Below, one piece after another: positions 17,682 through 26,378 of a stretch of DNA of 64,000 nt. The stretch spans positions 62,001-126,000 of the forward strand of contig DAINDF010000008.1 in NCBI GenBank assembly GCA_036732005.1. Direction: 5' to 3'. The position numbers were made by a program, and so were the translations under genes. Source of the DNA: UBA1926 sp036732005. Lineage in GTDB: Bacteria; Planctomycetota; Phycisphaerae; Phycisphaerales; UBA1924. Position 1 is the first letter of the stretch. Each line of letters starts with the position of its first letter. The notes under the pieces are model-generated. The model was given only the letters and a program-made list of their open reading frames with translations, searched no databases and had not been told where the DNA came from.

Positions 17682-19744
17682 TCAATCCTCGTCCTTATGC
17701 CCCTCGAAGGCCGCGATCACCTCCTGCTGGATGTGCGGCGGGCACGGCTCGTCGTGGCTGTAGTCCATCGTGTAGTGCCCCGCGCCGCCCGTCATGCTCT
17801 TGAGCTGCGTGGTGTAGTTGTGCAGCTCGCCGAGCGGCACCGTCGCCACCACCGTGCAGCGGTCCCCGGGCAGCACCATGGTGTCCTGCACGCGCCCCGC
17901 TTCGTCGAGATATCGCCCGCAAGATCGCCCATGTACTGCGACGGCGCCGTCACCTCGATCGTCACGAACGGCTCCAGCAGCGCGGGCGACGCCTTGCCCA
18001 CCGCGTCGATGAACGCCCGACGCCCCGCCGTCACGAACGCCACTTCCTTCGAATCCACAGGGTGATACTTCCCGTCGTAGACCTCGACCTTCAGCCCCGT
18101 CATCGGGTAGCCCGCGACCGCGCCGTCCGCGATCACCTGCCGCACCCCCTTCTCGATCGCCGGCATGAACTGGCGGGGGATCGAGCCCCCCACCGTCGCG
18201 TTCACGAACTCGAACCCCGTCGGGTGGCCCTCGGGAAGGGGCTCGACACGCAGGTACACCTCGCCGAACTGGCCCGCCCCGCCCGTCTGCTTCTTGTGCC
18301 GGTGATGACCCTCGGCCCGGGCCCGCACCGTCTCCTTGTACGCCACCTTCGGCGGGCTCGTCTCCAGCTCGATGTTGTACTCCGCCTTCAGACGCTCCAG
18401 GGCCACGCGCAGGTGCGTCTCGCCCAGCCCGCGCAACACAGTCTGCTTCGTCGCCGCGATCCGCTCGAGCGTCAGCGACGGATCCTCCTCCGTCAGGCGG
18501 TGGATCGCGTTGCTGAACTTCGTCTCGTCCGCGTGGTTCTTCAACTCCACCGCCAGCCCGTACATCGGCTTGGGCAGCGGCAGGGGCCGCAGGTGCACCG
18601 AGTCCATGTCGTGGTCCTGGTGCAGCGTCGCGTCGAAGTGCAGCTCGTCGATCTTCGTCAACGCCCCGATATCGCCCGGCCCGATCGCCTCCACCTCCAC
18701 ATGGTCCTTGCCCTGACGCTTGAGGATGTGACCGATCCGCACCGGCTTCTTCTGATCGTCGATGATCAACTCCGTCTTCGCCCGCACCGTCCCCTGGTGC
18801 ACCCGGAACACGCCCAGCTTGCCCACATGCCGGTCCGTCGTCACCTTGAAGATGTGCGCCAGCACCGGCTTGCCCGCGTCCGGGGCCGCGTGCATCTCCA
18901 CCTCGACCCCGTCCACCGTCCGCAGGAACGGACGAGGGTTGCCCTCCAGGGGGTTGGGGAGCAGGCTCGCCAGCACATGCAGCAGGTTCCCGATGCCCGC
19001 GCCCGTCTTCGCCGAGCAGTAGCAGATCGGCACGAGGTGCGCGTCACGCAGCGCCGCCTCGAAAGCGTCGTGCAGACGCTGCTTGTCCATGTTGTGGTCG
19101 TCGCCCTCCTCGAGGTACTGCGTCATCAGATCGTCCTGCATCTCCACGATCTGCTCGACGATCGCCCGGTGCGCCTCGGGCTCGCTCGAGAACAACGCCG
19201 CCTCGTCGACCTCCTCGTCGAACACCGGCAGCACATCGCTCCGGTCCGCCTTCGGAAGGTTCACCGGGAGGCACTCGGACCCGAACTCCTCGCGGATCTG
19301 CTCGGTCAGCCCCTCGATATCCGCGTTCTCCTCGTCGATCTTGTTGACGATGATCATCCGCGGCAGGTTCCGCTCCTTCGCCACCGCCATCATCCGCCGC
19401 GTCACCGGCTCGATCCCCCGGTGCGCGTCGATCACCACGCACACCGTCTCCACCGCCGGGAACGCCCCGATCGCGTGCCCGATGAAGTCCGGCGAGCCCG
19501 GCGCGTCGATCACATTCACCAGGTGGCCCTCGTGGTCGAAGTGCACCACCGTCGTGTACAGCGAGTGCTTGTGCGCCTTCTCCGAGTCACGCCAGTCGCT
19601 GACCGTCGTCCCCTCCTCGACCGTCCCCATCCGCGTGATCGTCCCCGTCGCGAACAGCAGCCGTTCCACCAGCGTCGTCTTCCCGCTCCCGGCGTGCCCC
19701 GTGAGGATGATGTTGCGGATGTCGGCGGGGTTGCGTACAGCCAT
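17682..19744 (-). CDS. EF-G family translational GTPase paralogue, frameshifted near 3' end
   Basis: With one frame correction it encodes 687 residues, the normal EF-G length. G1 is GHAGSGKTT and the guanine motif is NKID. G3 reads DAPGSPDF, where true EF-G has DTPGH, so the catalytic histidine is replaced. This places it with the EF-G-like FusA2 group rather than the main elongation factor. Domains II to V follow (KETVRARAEGHHRHKKQTGG for IV, with TAPSQYMGDLAGDI for V). At about 17893-17900 the frame breaks after ISTKRG: uncorrected it runs to 17792. A -1 shift restores RVQDTMVLPGD through to GHKDED at 17682. GGAGG lies upstream of ATG 19744, with a TAGCTT -10 box at 19769-19774. The intact downstream part and terminator suggest one missing base rather than decay. 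Confidence 0.85.
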
Positions 19745-20012
19745 GGCGGGTGCCTCCGTCTCAAATCAAAGCTACGACACGCCGACCCGCCCTCCCCGGG
19801 CCGGGCGACGCGCGTCTCGGTGCGCTGACCGGGAGCCCCCGACGGGCCCCGCGTCCCCAACGCGGCCACGCTCACGGGCCGCGACCCGACATTCTAAACG
19901 CCCCGCCAACAAATGGGGAGAGCCGGGTCGGTTTTTCCGTACCCAGGGGTCCATTGCCCGCCCCCGCCCCCCGCCCGGCCCCGCCCGCCCCGGCGCCCCG
20001 CCCCCGACCCCA

Positions 20013-20018
20013 TAGACT
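20013..20018 (+). promoter_or_regulatory. -10 box of gltX (leaderless start)
   Basis: TAGACT, five bases before ATG 20024. No Shine-Dalgarno site is present in the pyrimidine-rich sequence upstream. Confidence 0.55.
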
Positions 20019-20023
20019 CGCCC

Positions 20024-21850
20024 ATGTCCAACTCGAACGCCTCCCCCCTCGTCACCCGCTTCGCCCCCTCCCCGACCGGGCACCTCCATATCGGGGGAGC
20101 CCGCACCGCCCTGTTCTGCTGGGCCTTCGCCGCCCGCGCCCGCGCCGAGGGCCGCGACGGCCGCTTCCTCCTCCGCATCGAGGACACCGACCAGGCCCGC
20201 TCCTCCGAGGACGCCGCCCGCGGCATCCTCGAAGACCTCGCCTGGCTCGGCATCGCCTGGGACGACGGCCCCGAGTTCACCGGTGGGACAGGTGTCCCGC
20301 CTGTCTCTCCCCCTCCTTCCTCCTCGAACACGGACCCGCGGCGTACCCGCCCCGCCACCATCGGCGGCGACCCCCGCCAGGTCGGCCCGTTCTACCAGTC
20401 CCAGCGCCTCGTCACCTACGACCGCTTCTTCCAGCAACTCCTGCAGGCCGGCCTCGCCTACCCCGGCTTCGACACCCCCGAGGAACTCGCCGCGATGCGC
20501 AAAGCCGCCGAGGCGGAGAAGAAGTCCTTCACCTACCGGCGCCGGCCCAACGCCGACCACGCCGCCGACCTCGAGCGGATGCAGACCGAGCCCCATGTGC
20601 TCCGCCTCGCCATGCCGCGCGAGCCCATCACCGTCGATGACCAGGTCCTCGGCTCGGTCACCTTCCCCTTCGAGGAACTCGACGACTTCGTGATCCGCAA
20701 GGCCGACGGCTTCCCCACCTACCACTTCGCCGTCGTCGTCGACGATGCGCTGATGGGCGTGACCCATGTCCTCCGCGGGCAGGAGCACCTGAACAACACC
20801 CCCCGCCACATCGCGCTCCAGCGCGCCCTGGGCTTCCCCACCCCCGTCTACGCGCACATGCCACTCATCTTCAACATCGACGCCACCAAGATGAGCAAGC
20901 GCGACAAGGACAAGGCCGCCAAGAAGGCCGTCCGCGACGCCAAGGTCGAGACCGTCTCCGCCCTCGTCGAACGCCTTCCTCAGGCGAGCCGCGACCCGAA
21001 AGCCGCGGCCCTCTCCTCCCTCGCCGACGCCGACCTCCAGACATGGCTCGCCGACAAGCAGCGCCAGCTGAGCCGCGACCAGGTCGCCGCCGTCGCCGCC
21101 GCCCTCGCCCTCCATCTCCCCGAGATCGATGTCGAGGACTTCCGCGAGTCGGGCTACCTGCCCGGTGTCCTGCTCAACTACCTCGCCCTGCTCGGCTGGA
21201 ACCCGGGCCTCAAGAACGACGACGGCACCGACCTCGAACGCTTCGATACCGCCTTCCTCGCCACGCACTTCTCCCTCGAACGCATCGGCAAGTCGAACAG
21301 CAAGTTCGACCGAGACAAGCTCCTCGCCTTCAACGCCGACACCATCCAGCACACGCTCGCCGACGGTGACTTCGCCCGCCTCTGGCTCGAATGGGCCGAG
21401 CGCTTCAACCCCGCCCTCGCCGCCTGGGCCCACGCCGACCACGCCCGCTGGGCCCTCGCCGCCGCCGCCGCCCGACCGCGCACCAAGATCCTCCGCGAGG
21501 CGCAGGACGCCATCGCCTTTGCGCTTGCCCGCGACGACGCCATCGCCTTCGACGACAAGAGTGTGAACAAGCACCTGCTCAAGGGCGAGCCGAGCGGCCT
21601 CGAAATCCTGCCCCGCGTCCGGGCACTCCTCGACGCCATCGCCGACTGGACGCCCGAGCCCATCGACTCGGCCATCGCGGCCTGCGCGGAATCAACGGGC
21701 CTGGGCATGGGCAAGCTCGCCCAACCCCTCCGCGTCGCGCTGACCGGCGCCGCCGTCAGCCCGCCGTTGGGGCTTACCCTCGCCATCCTCGGGCGAGACT
21801 CAACCCTCGCGCGGCTCGACCGCTGCCTGGCGACCCATCAGCCCGTTTGA
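20024..21850 (+). CDS. gltX: Glutamyl-tRNA synthetase
   Basis: A 608-residue class I aminoacyl-tRNA synthetase that charges tRNA-Glu. The HIGH-type motif is FAPSPTGHLHIGGA (about 11-24), and KMSKRDKD begins at Lys289. The catalytic domain is typical (YHFAVVVDDALMGVTHVLRG). It is longer than the usual 480-500 residues for two reasons. Residues 86 to about 112 are a low-complexity insertion (GGTGVPPVSPPPSSSN) encoded by a palindromic repeat, and residues 310-370 hold an extra charged helical segment. Whether it is discriminating or also charges tRNA-Gln cannot be read here. The gene appears leaderless. Confidence 0.94.
   Translation: MSNSNASPLVTRFAPSPTGHLHIGGARTALFCWAFAARARAEGRDGRFLLRIEDTDQARSSEDAARGILEDLAWLGIAWDDGPEFTGGTGVPPVSPPPSSSNTDPRRTRPATIGGDPRQVGPFYQSQRLVTYDRFFQQLLQAGLAYPGFDTPEELAAMRKAAEAEKKSFTYRRRPNADHAADLERMQTEPHVLRLAMPREPITVDDQVLGSVTFPFEELDDFVIRKADGFPTYHFAVVVDDALMGVTHVLRGQEHLNNTPRHIALQRALGFPTPVYAHMPLIFNIDATKMSKRDKDKAAKKAVRDAKVETVSALVERLPQASRDPKAAALSSLADADLQTWLADKQRQLSRDQVAAVAAALALHLPEIDVEDFRESGYLPGVLLNYLALLGWNPGLKNDDGTDLERFDTAFLATHFSLERIGKSNSKFDRDKLLAFNADTIQHTLADGDFARLWLEWAERFNPALAAWAHADHARWALAAAAARPRTKILREAQDAIAFALARDDAIAFDDKSVNKHLLKGEPSGLEILPRVRALLDAIADWTPEPIDSAIAACAESTGLGMGKLAQPLRVALTGAAVSPPLGLTLAILGRDSTLARLDRCLATHQPV
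20279..20310. repeat. REP-like palindromic element inside gltX
   Basis: GGGACAGGTGTCCC and GACAGG-N7-CCTGTC overlap to form a compact palindrome. It is read through in frame as TGGTGVPPVS. I know the same GGTGVPPV peptide from many planctomycete proteins, where it comes from a dispersed intergenic repeat. Only this copy is seen in the window. Confidence 0.6.
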
Positions 21851-21863
21851 CGGCCCCGAGGGC

Positions 21864-22037
21864 TCAGTGCCCCCGGTCGTGCGGCCTCGGGACCGCCTTC
21901 GGGGGCGGCGAGGGCCTCGACACCTTGTTCGGCTGCGCCTCGCGCGGCGGCTCCACCTTCCGCGGGAACGGGAACGGGAACGACAGCCCCGTCATCGGCT
22001 GCATGGCGGCCCGCTGGTGATCGGACGGCTTGTTCAT
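21864..22037 (-). CDS. Small proline-rich hypothetical protein
   Basis: A 57-residue reading frame beginning MNKPSDHQRAAM. Support is AGGGGAG seven bases before ATG 22037 and codons that nearly all end in G or C. It has no signal peptide or membrane segment. It is rich in Pro, Arg and Lys, and a GGGAAC hexamer repeated three times encodes FPFPFP. I recognise no family. Overlapping open frames exist on both strands, so the call is tentative. Confidence 0.45.
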   Translation of the reverse strand: MNKPSDHQRAAMQPMTGLSFPFPFPRKVEPPREAQPNKVSRPSPPPKAVPRPHDRGH

Positions 22038-22098
22038 GGGCTTTCTCCCCTTGCGCCGCGAAACAACACGCGGCGCACCAGAGCGCTACGACCCCATC

Positions 22099-22116
22099 GG
22101 CAGACTGTTCTGCCGC
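22099..22116. repeat. Perfect inverted repeat, possible operator
   Basis: CGGCAGA and TCTGCCG separated by four bases, between the MBL hydrolase gene and the small proline-rich gene. There is no T-run on either side, so a terminator is unlikely. A regulator site is possible. Confidence 0.35.
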
Positions 22117-22141
22117 GGTCACAAATCAAGCGAAAATTGGG

Positions 22142-22954
22142 TCATTCCACCACGAGCCCGTCGTACGCCAACCGCACCCCGTCCGAGAGCGCCGCCTCCG
22201 TCTCCGCGTGCGCCAGATCGTGCGACATGTGGACGAAGAAGGTCCGATCAGCCCCGACCCGCGCCGCGACCCCCTGCGCCTGCTCCACCGTGAAGTGCGT
22301 CGGGTGCTTGCGGTGCCGCAACGCGTCGAGCACCAGCACGCGCAGCCCCTGCAACGCCCCCCACGACTCCGGCGGGATCGCCGAAACATCCGTGCAATAG
22401 GCCAGCGGGAGCACCGCCCCCTCCCGCCCCGCCGGGGGATCGAACCGGAACCCGAGCACCGGCAGCCCACCGTGCAGCAAGCGGATCGGCGTCGCACGCA
22501 CCCCGAACAGGTCGATCGCCTCGCCCGCGCGCACCTCGATCGGCGCCAGCGTCGCCACGAACGAATCCTGCACATTCGCCGCGCGGTCGAAGATGTGCGC
22601 ATACACCCGTCGAACCGACCTGAGCGTGTGGTCGTCCCCGTACACCTCGACCGGGCCGTCCATCAGCACATTGAACCGACGCAACTCGTCCAGCCCGAAG
22701 CAGTGGTCCACATGGTTGTGCGTCAGCAGCACCGCGTCGCAGCGCCGCAGCCCCGCCGCCAACGCCTGCTGACGCAGATCCGGCCCCGCGTCGATCAGCA
22801 CCACCCGTTCCCGCCCCGAGGGGTCCGTGAACTCGAGCGTCGCGCTCGTGCGGAGCCGGCGGTCGCGCGGGTCCGTCGAGGTGCACACCGCGCACTCGCA
22901 CCCGATCGCGGGCACGCCCGAGCTCGTCCCCGTGCCAAGGAAGCGCAGCCTCAT
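22142..22954 (-). CDS. MBL-fold metallohydrolase, PhnP-like
   Basis: A 270-residue metallo-beta-lactamase-fold hydrolase. It begins MRLRFLGTGTSSGVP and has the cysteine pair CECAVC near 19-24 seen in PhnP-type phosphodiesterases. The metal site is THNHVDHCFG, with further ligands in RLLHGGLP, CTDVSAI and the late HMSHDL. PhnP acts on cyclic phosphodiesters in phosphonate use, but many relatives have other substrates, so the role is open. A TATGCT -10 box lies six bases before ATG, implying a leaderless mRNA. Confidence 0.9.
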   Translation of the reverse strand: MRLRFLGTGTSSGVPAIGCECAVCTSTDPRDRRLRTSATLEFTDPSGRERVVLIDAGPDLRQQALAAGLRRCDAVLLTHNHVDHCFGLDELRRFNVLMDGPVEVYGDDHTLRSVRRVYAHIFDRAANVQDSFVATLAPIEVRAGEAIDLFGVRATPIRLLHGGLPVLGFRFDPPAGREGAVLPLAYCTDVSAIPPESWGALQGLRVLVLDALRHRKHPTHFTVEQAQGVAARVGADRTFFVHMSHDLAHAETEAALSDGVRLAYDGLVVE

Positions 22955-22960
22955 CTCGCC

Positions 22961-22966
22961 AGCATA
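22961..22966 (-). promoter_or_regulatory. -10 box of the MBL hydrolase gene (leaderless start)
   Basis: TATGCT on the minus strand, six bases before ATG 22954. Confidence 0.55.
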
Positions 22967-22977
22967 GGCCGCAACGC

Positions 22978-23478
22978 TCAGACCACCCGCGGAAGGTCCT
23001 CGTCCTCGTCCATCGAGTCGCTCGCCGGGGCCGCAGGGGCCCCGTTCGCCCCCTCTTCGCCGTGGAACACGAACCGCGAAGAGGTGAAGGTCGCGATGAT
23101 CAGCGCCGCCGCGACGCCCGCGAGCGCGTACTCACCCAGCCCGCACGCCGCCCCCACCCCCGCGGTCACCCAGATCCCCGCCGCGGTGGTCACCCCGCGG
23201 ACCCGCCCCCGGTCCCGCATCACCACGCCCGCCCCCAGAAACCCGACGCCCCCCACGATCCCCTGGATCACCCGCGACAACGCGTCCGTGTTGACCGCCC
23301 CCCCGATCCCAGAGACCGACAGCCCCACGATCGTGAACAACGCCGCCCCCACCGATACCATCATCATCGTGCGCACGCCCGCGGGCTTGCGAAGGTGCTC
23401 CCGGTCCAGCCCGATCAGCACCCCGAGCAACGCCGAGAGCCCCAGTCGCGACAGCAGCGCGGAGATCGTCAGGTCCAT
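22978..23478 (-). CDS. MgtC/SapB family membrane protein
   Basis: A 166-residue inner-membrane protein with four or five hydrophobic helices. Family marks are LGVLIGLDREHLRKPAGVRT near 20-39, VGGVGFLGAGVVMRD and RGVTTAAGIWVTAGVGAACG. It lacks the C-terminal ACT-like domain of full MgtC and ends in an acidic tail (DSMDEDEDLPRVV). MgtC proteins are linked to growth at low magnesium and to F-type ATPase control in other bacteria. No magnesium transporter is nearby. TAGGCT lies seven bases before ATG. Confidence 0.9.
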   Translation of the reverse strand: MDLTISALLSRLGLSALLGVLIGLDREHLRKPAGVRTMMMVSVGAALFTIVGLSVSGIGGAVNTDALSRVIQGIVGGVGFLGAGVVMRDRGRVRGVTTAAGIWVTAGVGAACGLGEYALAGVAAALIIATFTSSRFVFHGEEGANGAPAAPASDSMDEDEDLPRVV

Positions 23479-23485
23479 TCCGTCC

Positions 23486-23491
23486 AGCCTA
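23486..23491 (-). promoter_or_regulatory. -10 box of the MgtC-like gene (leaderless start)
   Basis: TAGGCT on the minus strand, seven bases before ATG 23478. Confidence 0.5.
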
Positions 23492-23710
23492 CCACCTCCC
23501 CCGGGTCCGGAAAATGGCAGGGTCGCCCCTTTCGGGAGGGAAACCCCGCCGAACGCCCTCTCCGCCTACGCTTGACGCGACGGCCCCGCGCCGCGACACT
23601 GCCCCGCCCTCGGGACACGGCACGCCTGGGCCCCGAGCGACACGGCCGCCACACCCCCGCCGGGCCCCCCGGTGGGCCGAGCCCACACACCAGAGACCGG
23701 AGCCCGAAAG

Positions 23711-25087
23711 ATGGCATCGAGGACCAGCGCCGGCACCGCCACCGTTGTGACGATCACGATCTTCGGGATCCTCACCGTGGCCTTCTTCGTCACCTCGGTC
23801 GTCTTCTACAGCAAGATGTCCAAGGCCCAGGGCGAACTCGGCAGGCTCGAAGAGACCTACGAAGAGGTCATCCGCACCGGCGAGCGCGGCTCCGAGGCGG
23901 TGCAGACCGCCCTCGCCGCCGCCCGCTCGCAGCGCAAGAGTCTGGTCGACCACCTCCTGACCGACTACCGGGCCGTCAAGCGGATCGCGACCGGCAACGG
24001 CGATCTCACGCTCGAACAGGTCCGCTCCCGCGTCACCGACCTGACCGGCTCCGACGCCGAGGCCCTGACCCAGACGGTCACCCGCCTCCAGTCCACCCTC
24101 GCGGGCCGCGAGGCCGACCTCGCCAACACCCAGCAGCGTCTCGCCCGTCTCCAGGCCGACATCGACGCCGAACTCGTCCGCATCCGCACCGTCGAGGCCT
24201 CCGCCCAGCAGACCGCCGCGGAGGCCAACGACCGCGTGGGCGACTACCGCCAGGGCGTCGACGACCTCCGCTCCCGGGTCGAGGGCTTCGAGCAGCGTGT
24301 CCAGCGCGAGGTGGACACCGCGCGGGCCCGATTCCAGCAGGAGGTCCGCGACCGCGACAACCGCATCGCCGACCTCAACCAGCAGCTCCTCGTCCTGCGT
24401 GACCAGGTCCGCCGCCTCCGCGGAGAGGCCGTCAGCAACAGCATCGCCCCGCTCGACGAGTACGCCCTCGTCGACGGCGAGGTCGCCGCGATCGAGCCCG
24501 CCGACAACATCGTCGTCATCACCCTCGGCCGCCGCGACAAGCTCGTCATCGGCATGACCTTCTCCGTCTTCGGCACCGCCTCGGAGATCCGCCCCGCCGG
24601 CCCCTCGGGCGAATACGCCCCCGGCAAGGCCGTCGTCGAGGTCATCTCCATCGACGAGACCAGCGCCCGCTGCCGCGTCGTCCGCGCCAGCCGCGGGAAC
24701 CCCGTTGTCGTGGGCGATGTCATCGCCAACCCTGTTTACGACCCCACCAAGACCTACAACTTCGTCGTCTTCGGCAACTTCGATGTCAACCGCGACGGCG
24801 ACGCCACCCCCTACGAGCGCGACGCCCTCGTCGCCATCATCGAGCGTTGGGGCGGCAAGGTGATCGACGAGATCTCCGGCGACCTCGACTTCCTCGTCCT
24901 GGGCCGCCGCCCCGTCGACCCCCTCGAGCCCGCGCCCAACGCCCCGCGGGCCGTCTTCGACGAGTACCTCCGCCTCAAGGCCCGGGTCGACCGCTACGAG
25001 CAGCTCTTCGACGCCGCCAGCGCCTCCTCCATCCCCGTCCTCAACGAGAACCGCCTCCGCACCCTCATCGGCGAGTTCCCCCGCTGA
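23711..25087 (+). CDS. Membrane-anchored coiled-coil protein with BRCT-like C-terminus
   Basis: A 458-residue protein of unknown role. One transmembrane helix lies at about 10-32, followed by a long coiled coil (about 35-245) rich in Ala, Arg, Glu and Gln. Residues 255-335 form a beta-rich module (VAAIEPADNIVVITLGRRDK). The end of that module leads into YNFVVFGNFDVNRDG and RWGGKVIDEISGDLDFLVLG, which has the GGKV and D-x-LVLG marks of a BRCT fold. The last 60 residues are helical. A TACGCT -10 box at 23567-23572 would give a leader near 130 bases. The following acyltransferase starts 19 bp on and may be co-transcribed. Confidence 0.82.
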   Translation: MASRTSAGTATVVTITIFGILTVAFFVTSVVFYSKMSKAQGELGRLEETYEEVIRTGERGSEAVQTALAAARSQRKSLVDHLLTDYRAVKRIATGNGDLTLEQVRSRVTDLTGSDAEALTQTVTRLQSTLAGREADLANTQQRLARLQADIDAELVRIRTVEASAQQTAAEANDRVGDYRQGVDDLRSRVEGFEQRVQREVDTARARFQQEVRDRDNRIADLNQQLLVLRDQVRRLRGEAVSNSIAPLDEYALVDGEVAAIEPADNIVVITLGRRDKLVIGMTFSVFGTASEIRPAGPSGEYAPGKAVVEVISIDETSARCRVVRASRGNPVVVGDVIANPVYDPTKTYNFVVFGNFDVNRDGDATPYERDALVAIIERWGGKVIDEISGDLDFLVLGRRPVDPLEPAPNAPRAVFDEYLRLKARVDRYEQLFDAASASSIPVLNENRLRTLIGEFPR

Positions 25088-25105
25088 CCGGGGGGACGCC
25101 CTCCG

Positions 25106-26281
25106 ATGGAACACGCTCTCCAGCCCGGCCCCGCACCCGCCGCCGAGACGCCGGTCAAGCCGCCCAAGGCGCGCGGCGTCCGGCAACGAAGCGGGCCCGC
25201 CGAATACGCCCTCTACGGCGCCATCCGTGCCGCCCTGATGCTCCCCCAGATCGCGGGACCGTCCGCCTCGCTCCAGACCGCCCGCGCCCTCGGCCGCACC
25301 TTCGGCGCCCTCCCCTTCAATGCCAAACGCATCGCCCGCGCCACCGACCAGCTCGCCTTCGCCCTCCCCCGGGCCGACGAGCCGACCCGCCGGGAACTCG
25401 CCCTGCGCTCGTATGAGCACCTCGCCATGATGGGCGTCGAGGTCGCCTTCCTCCCCCGCGTCCTCTCCGAGGACGCCTGGACGCGGCATGTCCGAATCGG
25501 CGCGATGGCCGGCGCCCTCGAAGCCCTCCTCGGCGACCGCCCCGCCATCCTCATCACCGGGCATGTCGGAAACTGGGAGGTCATGGGCTACACCCTCGGC
25601 CTGCTCGGCACGCGCGTCCACGCCGTCTACCGGCCGCTCGACCTCAAGCCCCTCGACCGCTGGGTCCGCCAGACGCGGTCCCGCCGCGGGCTCCGCCTGC
25701 TCGACAAGTTCGGCGCCGTCCGCGCCCTCCCCGCCATCCTCGACCGCAACGAGCCCGCCGCCTTCGTCGCCGACCAGAACGCCGGCGACCGGGGTCTCTT
25801 CGTCCCCTACTTCGGCAGGCTCGCCAGCACCTACAAGTCCATCGGGCTCCTCGCCCTGCGGGAACGGGCGGTCATCGTCTGCGGCTGCGCCCGCCGAGTC
25901 GGGTGGGACGAACTCCCGGGCGAGGCCGGCGTCGGCAGGCACCTGGGCGACAACGACCTGCGCTTCGATGTCGAGGTGACCGATGTCTTCGGGCCCGAGA
26001 CCTACGAGGCCCACCCGGACCCCCTGTTTTATCTCACCGCCCGGTACCGCCGCGCCATCGAACGCATGGTCGTGCGCGCGCCCGAGCAGTATCTCTGGAT
26101 GCACCGCATCTGGAAGAGCCGGCCCCGCCACGAGCGGCTCAACAAGCCCTTCCCCGAACCCCTTCGAGAGAAACTCCTCAGCCTCCCCTGGCTCGACGGG
26201 GCCTCGGTCGACGCGATCGTGGACCAGTCCGACCGGGACAGGGCCTTCCTGACCGCCCGCGGGCTGGATCGGCTCCCGTGA
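25106..26281 (+). CDS. LpxL/HtrB-like lysophospholipid acyltransferase
   Basis: A 391-residue acyltransferase of the lipid A late-acylation family. The catalytic HxxxxE motif is GHVGNWEV near 155-162. Downstream are VYRPLDLKPLDRWVRQ, VADQNAGDRGLFVPYFG and the C-terminal YLWMHRIWKSRPRHE, all characteristic of LpxL-type enzymes. It probably adds a secondary acyl chain to lipid A at the inner membrane, in line with lpxA at 58 kb. The first 35 residues are an extra Pro/Arg-rich leader. The exact acyl donor and position cannot be told. Confidence 0.88.
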   Translation: MEHALQPGPAPAAETPVKPPKARGVRQRSGPAEYALYGAIRAALMLPQIAGPSASLQTARALGRTFGALPFNAKRIARATDQLAFALPRADEPTRRELALRSYEHLAMMGVEVAFLPRVLSEDAWTRHVRIGAMAGALEALLGDRPAILITGHVGNWEVMGYTLGLLGTRVHAVYRPLDLKPLDRWVRQTRSRRGLRLLDKFGAVRALPAILDRNEPAAFVADQNAGDRGLFVPYFGRLASTYKSIGLLALRERAVIVCGCARRVGWDELPGEAGVGRHLGDNDLRFDVEVTDVFGPETYEAHPDPLFYLTARYRRAIERMVVRAPEQYLWMHRIWKSRPRHERLNKPFPEPLREKLLSLPWLDGASVDAIVDQSDRDRAFLTARGLDRLP

Positions 26282-26378
26282 ACCCGCTCCCGGGCCGTTG
26301 CAACCGGCGGGGAAACCGGCAATACTCGTCTGGCGGGCACGAGGCGGGCCCGGCGGGAAACACCCAGCGGAGGCACGG

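Noticed and set aside
17885..17905. Programmed -1 frameshift in the EF-G-like gene
   Set aside because: The codons at the break (CGG GGC GCG) do not form an X-XXY-YYZ slippery heptamer that would re-pair well, and no downstream pseudoknot is obvious. A missing base is simpler, but I could not settle it.
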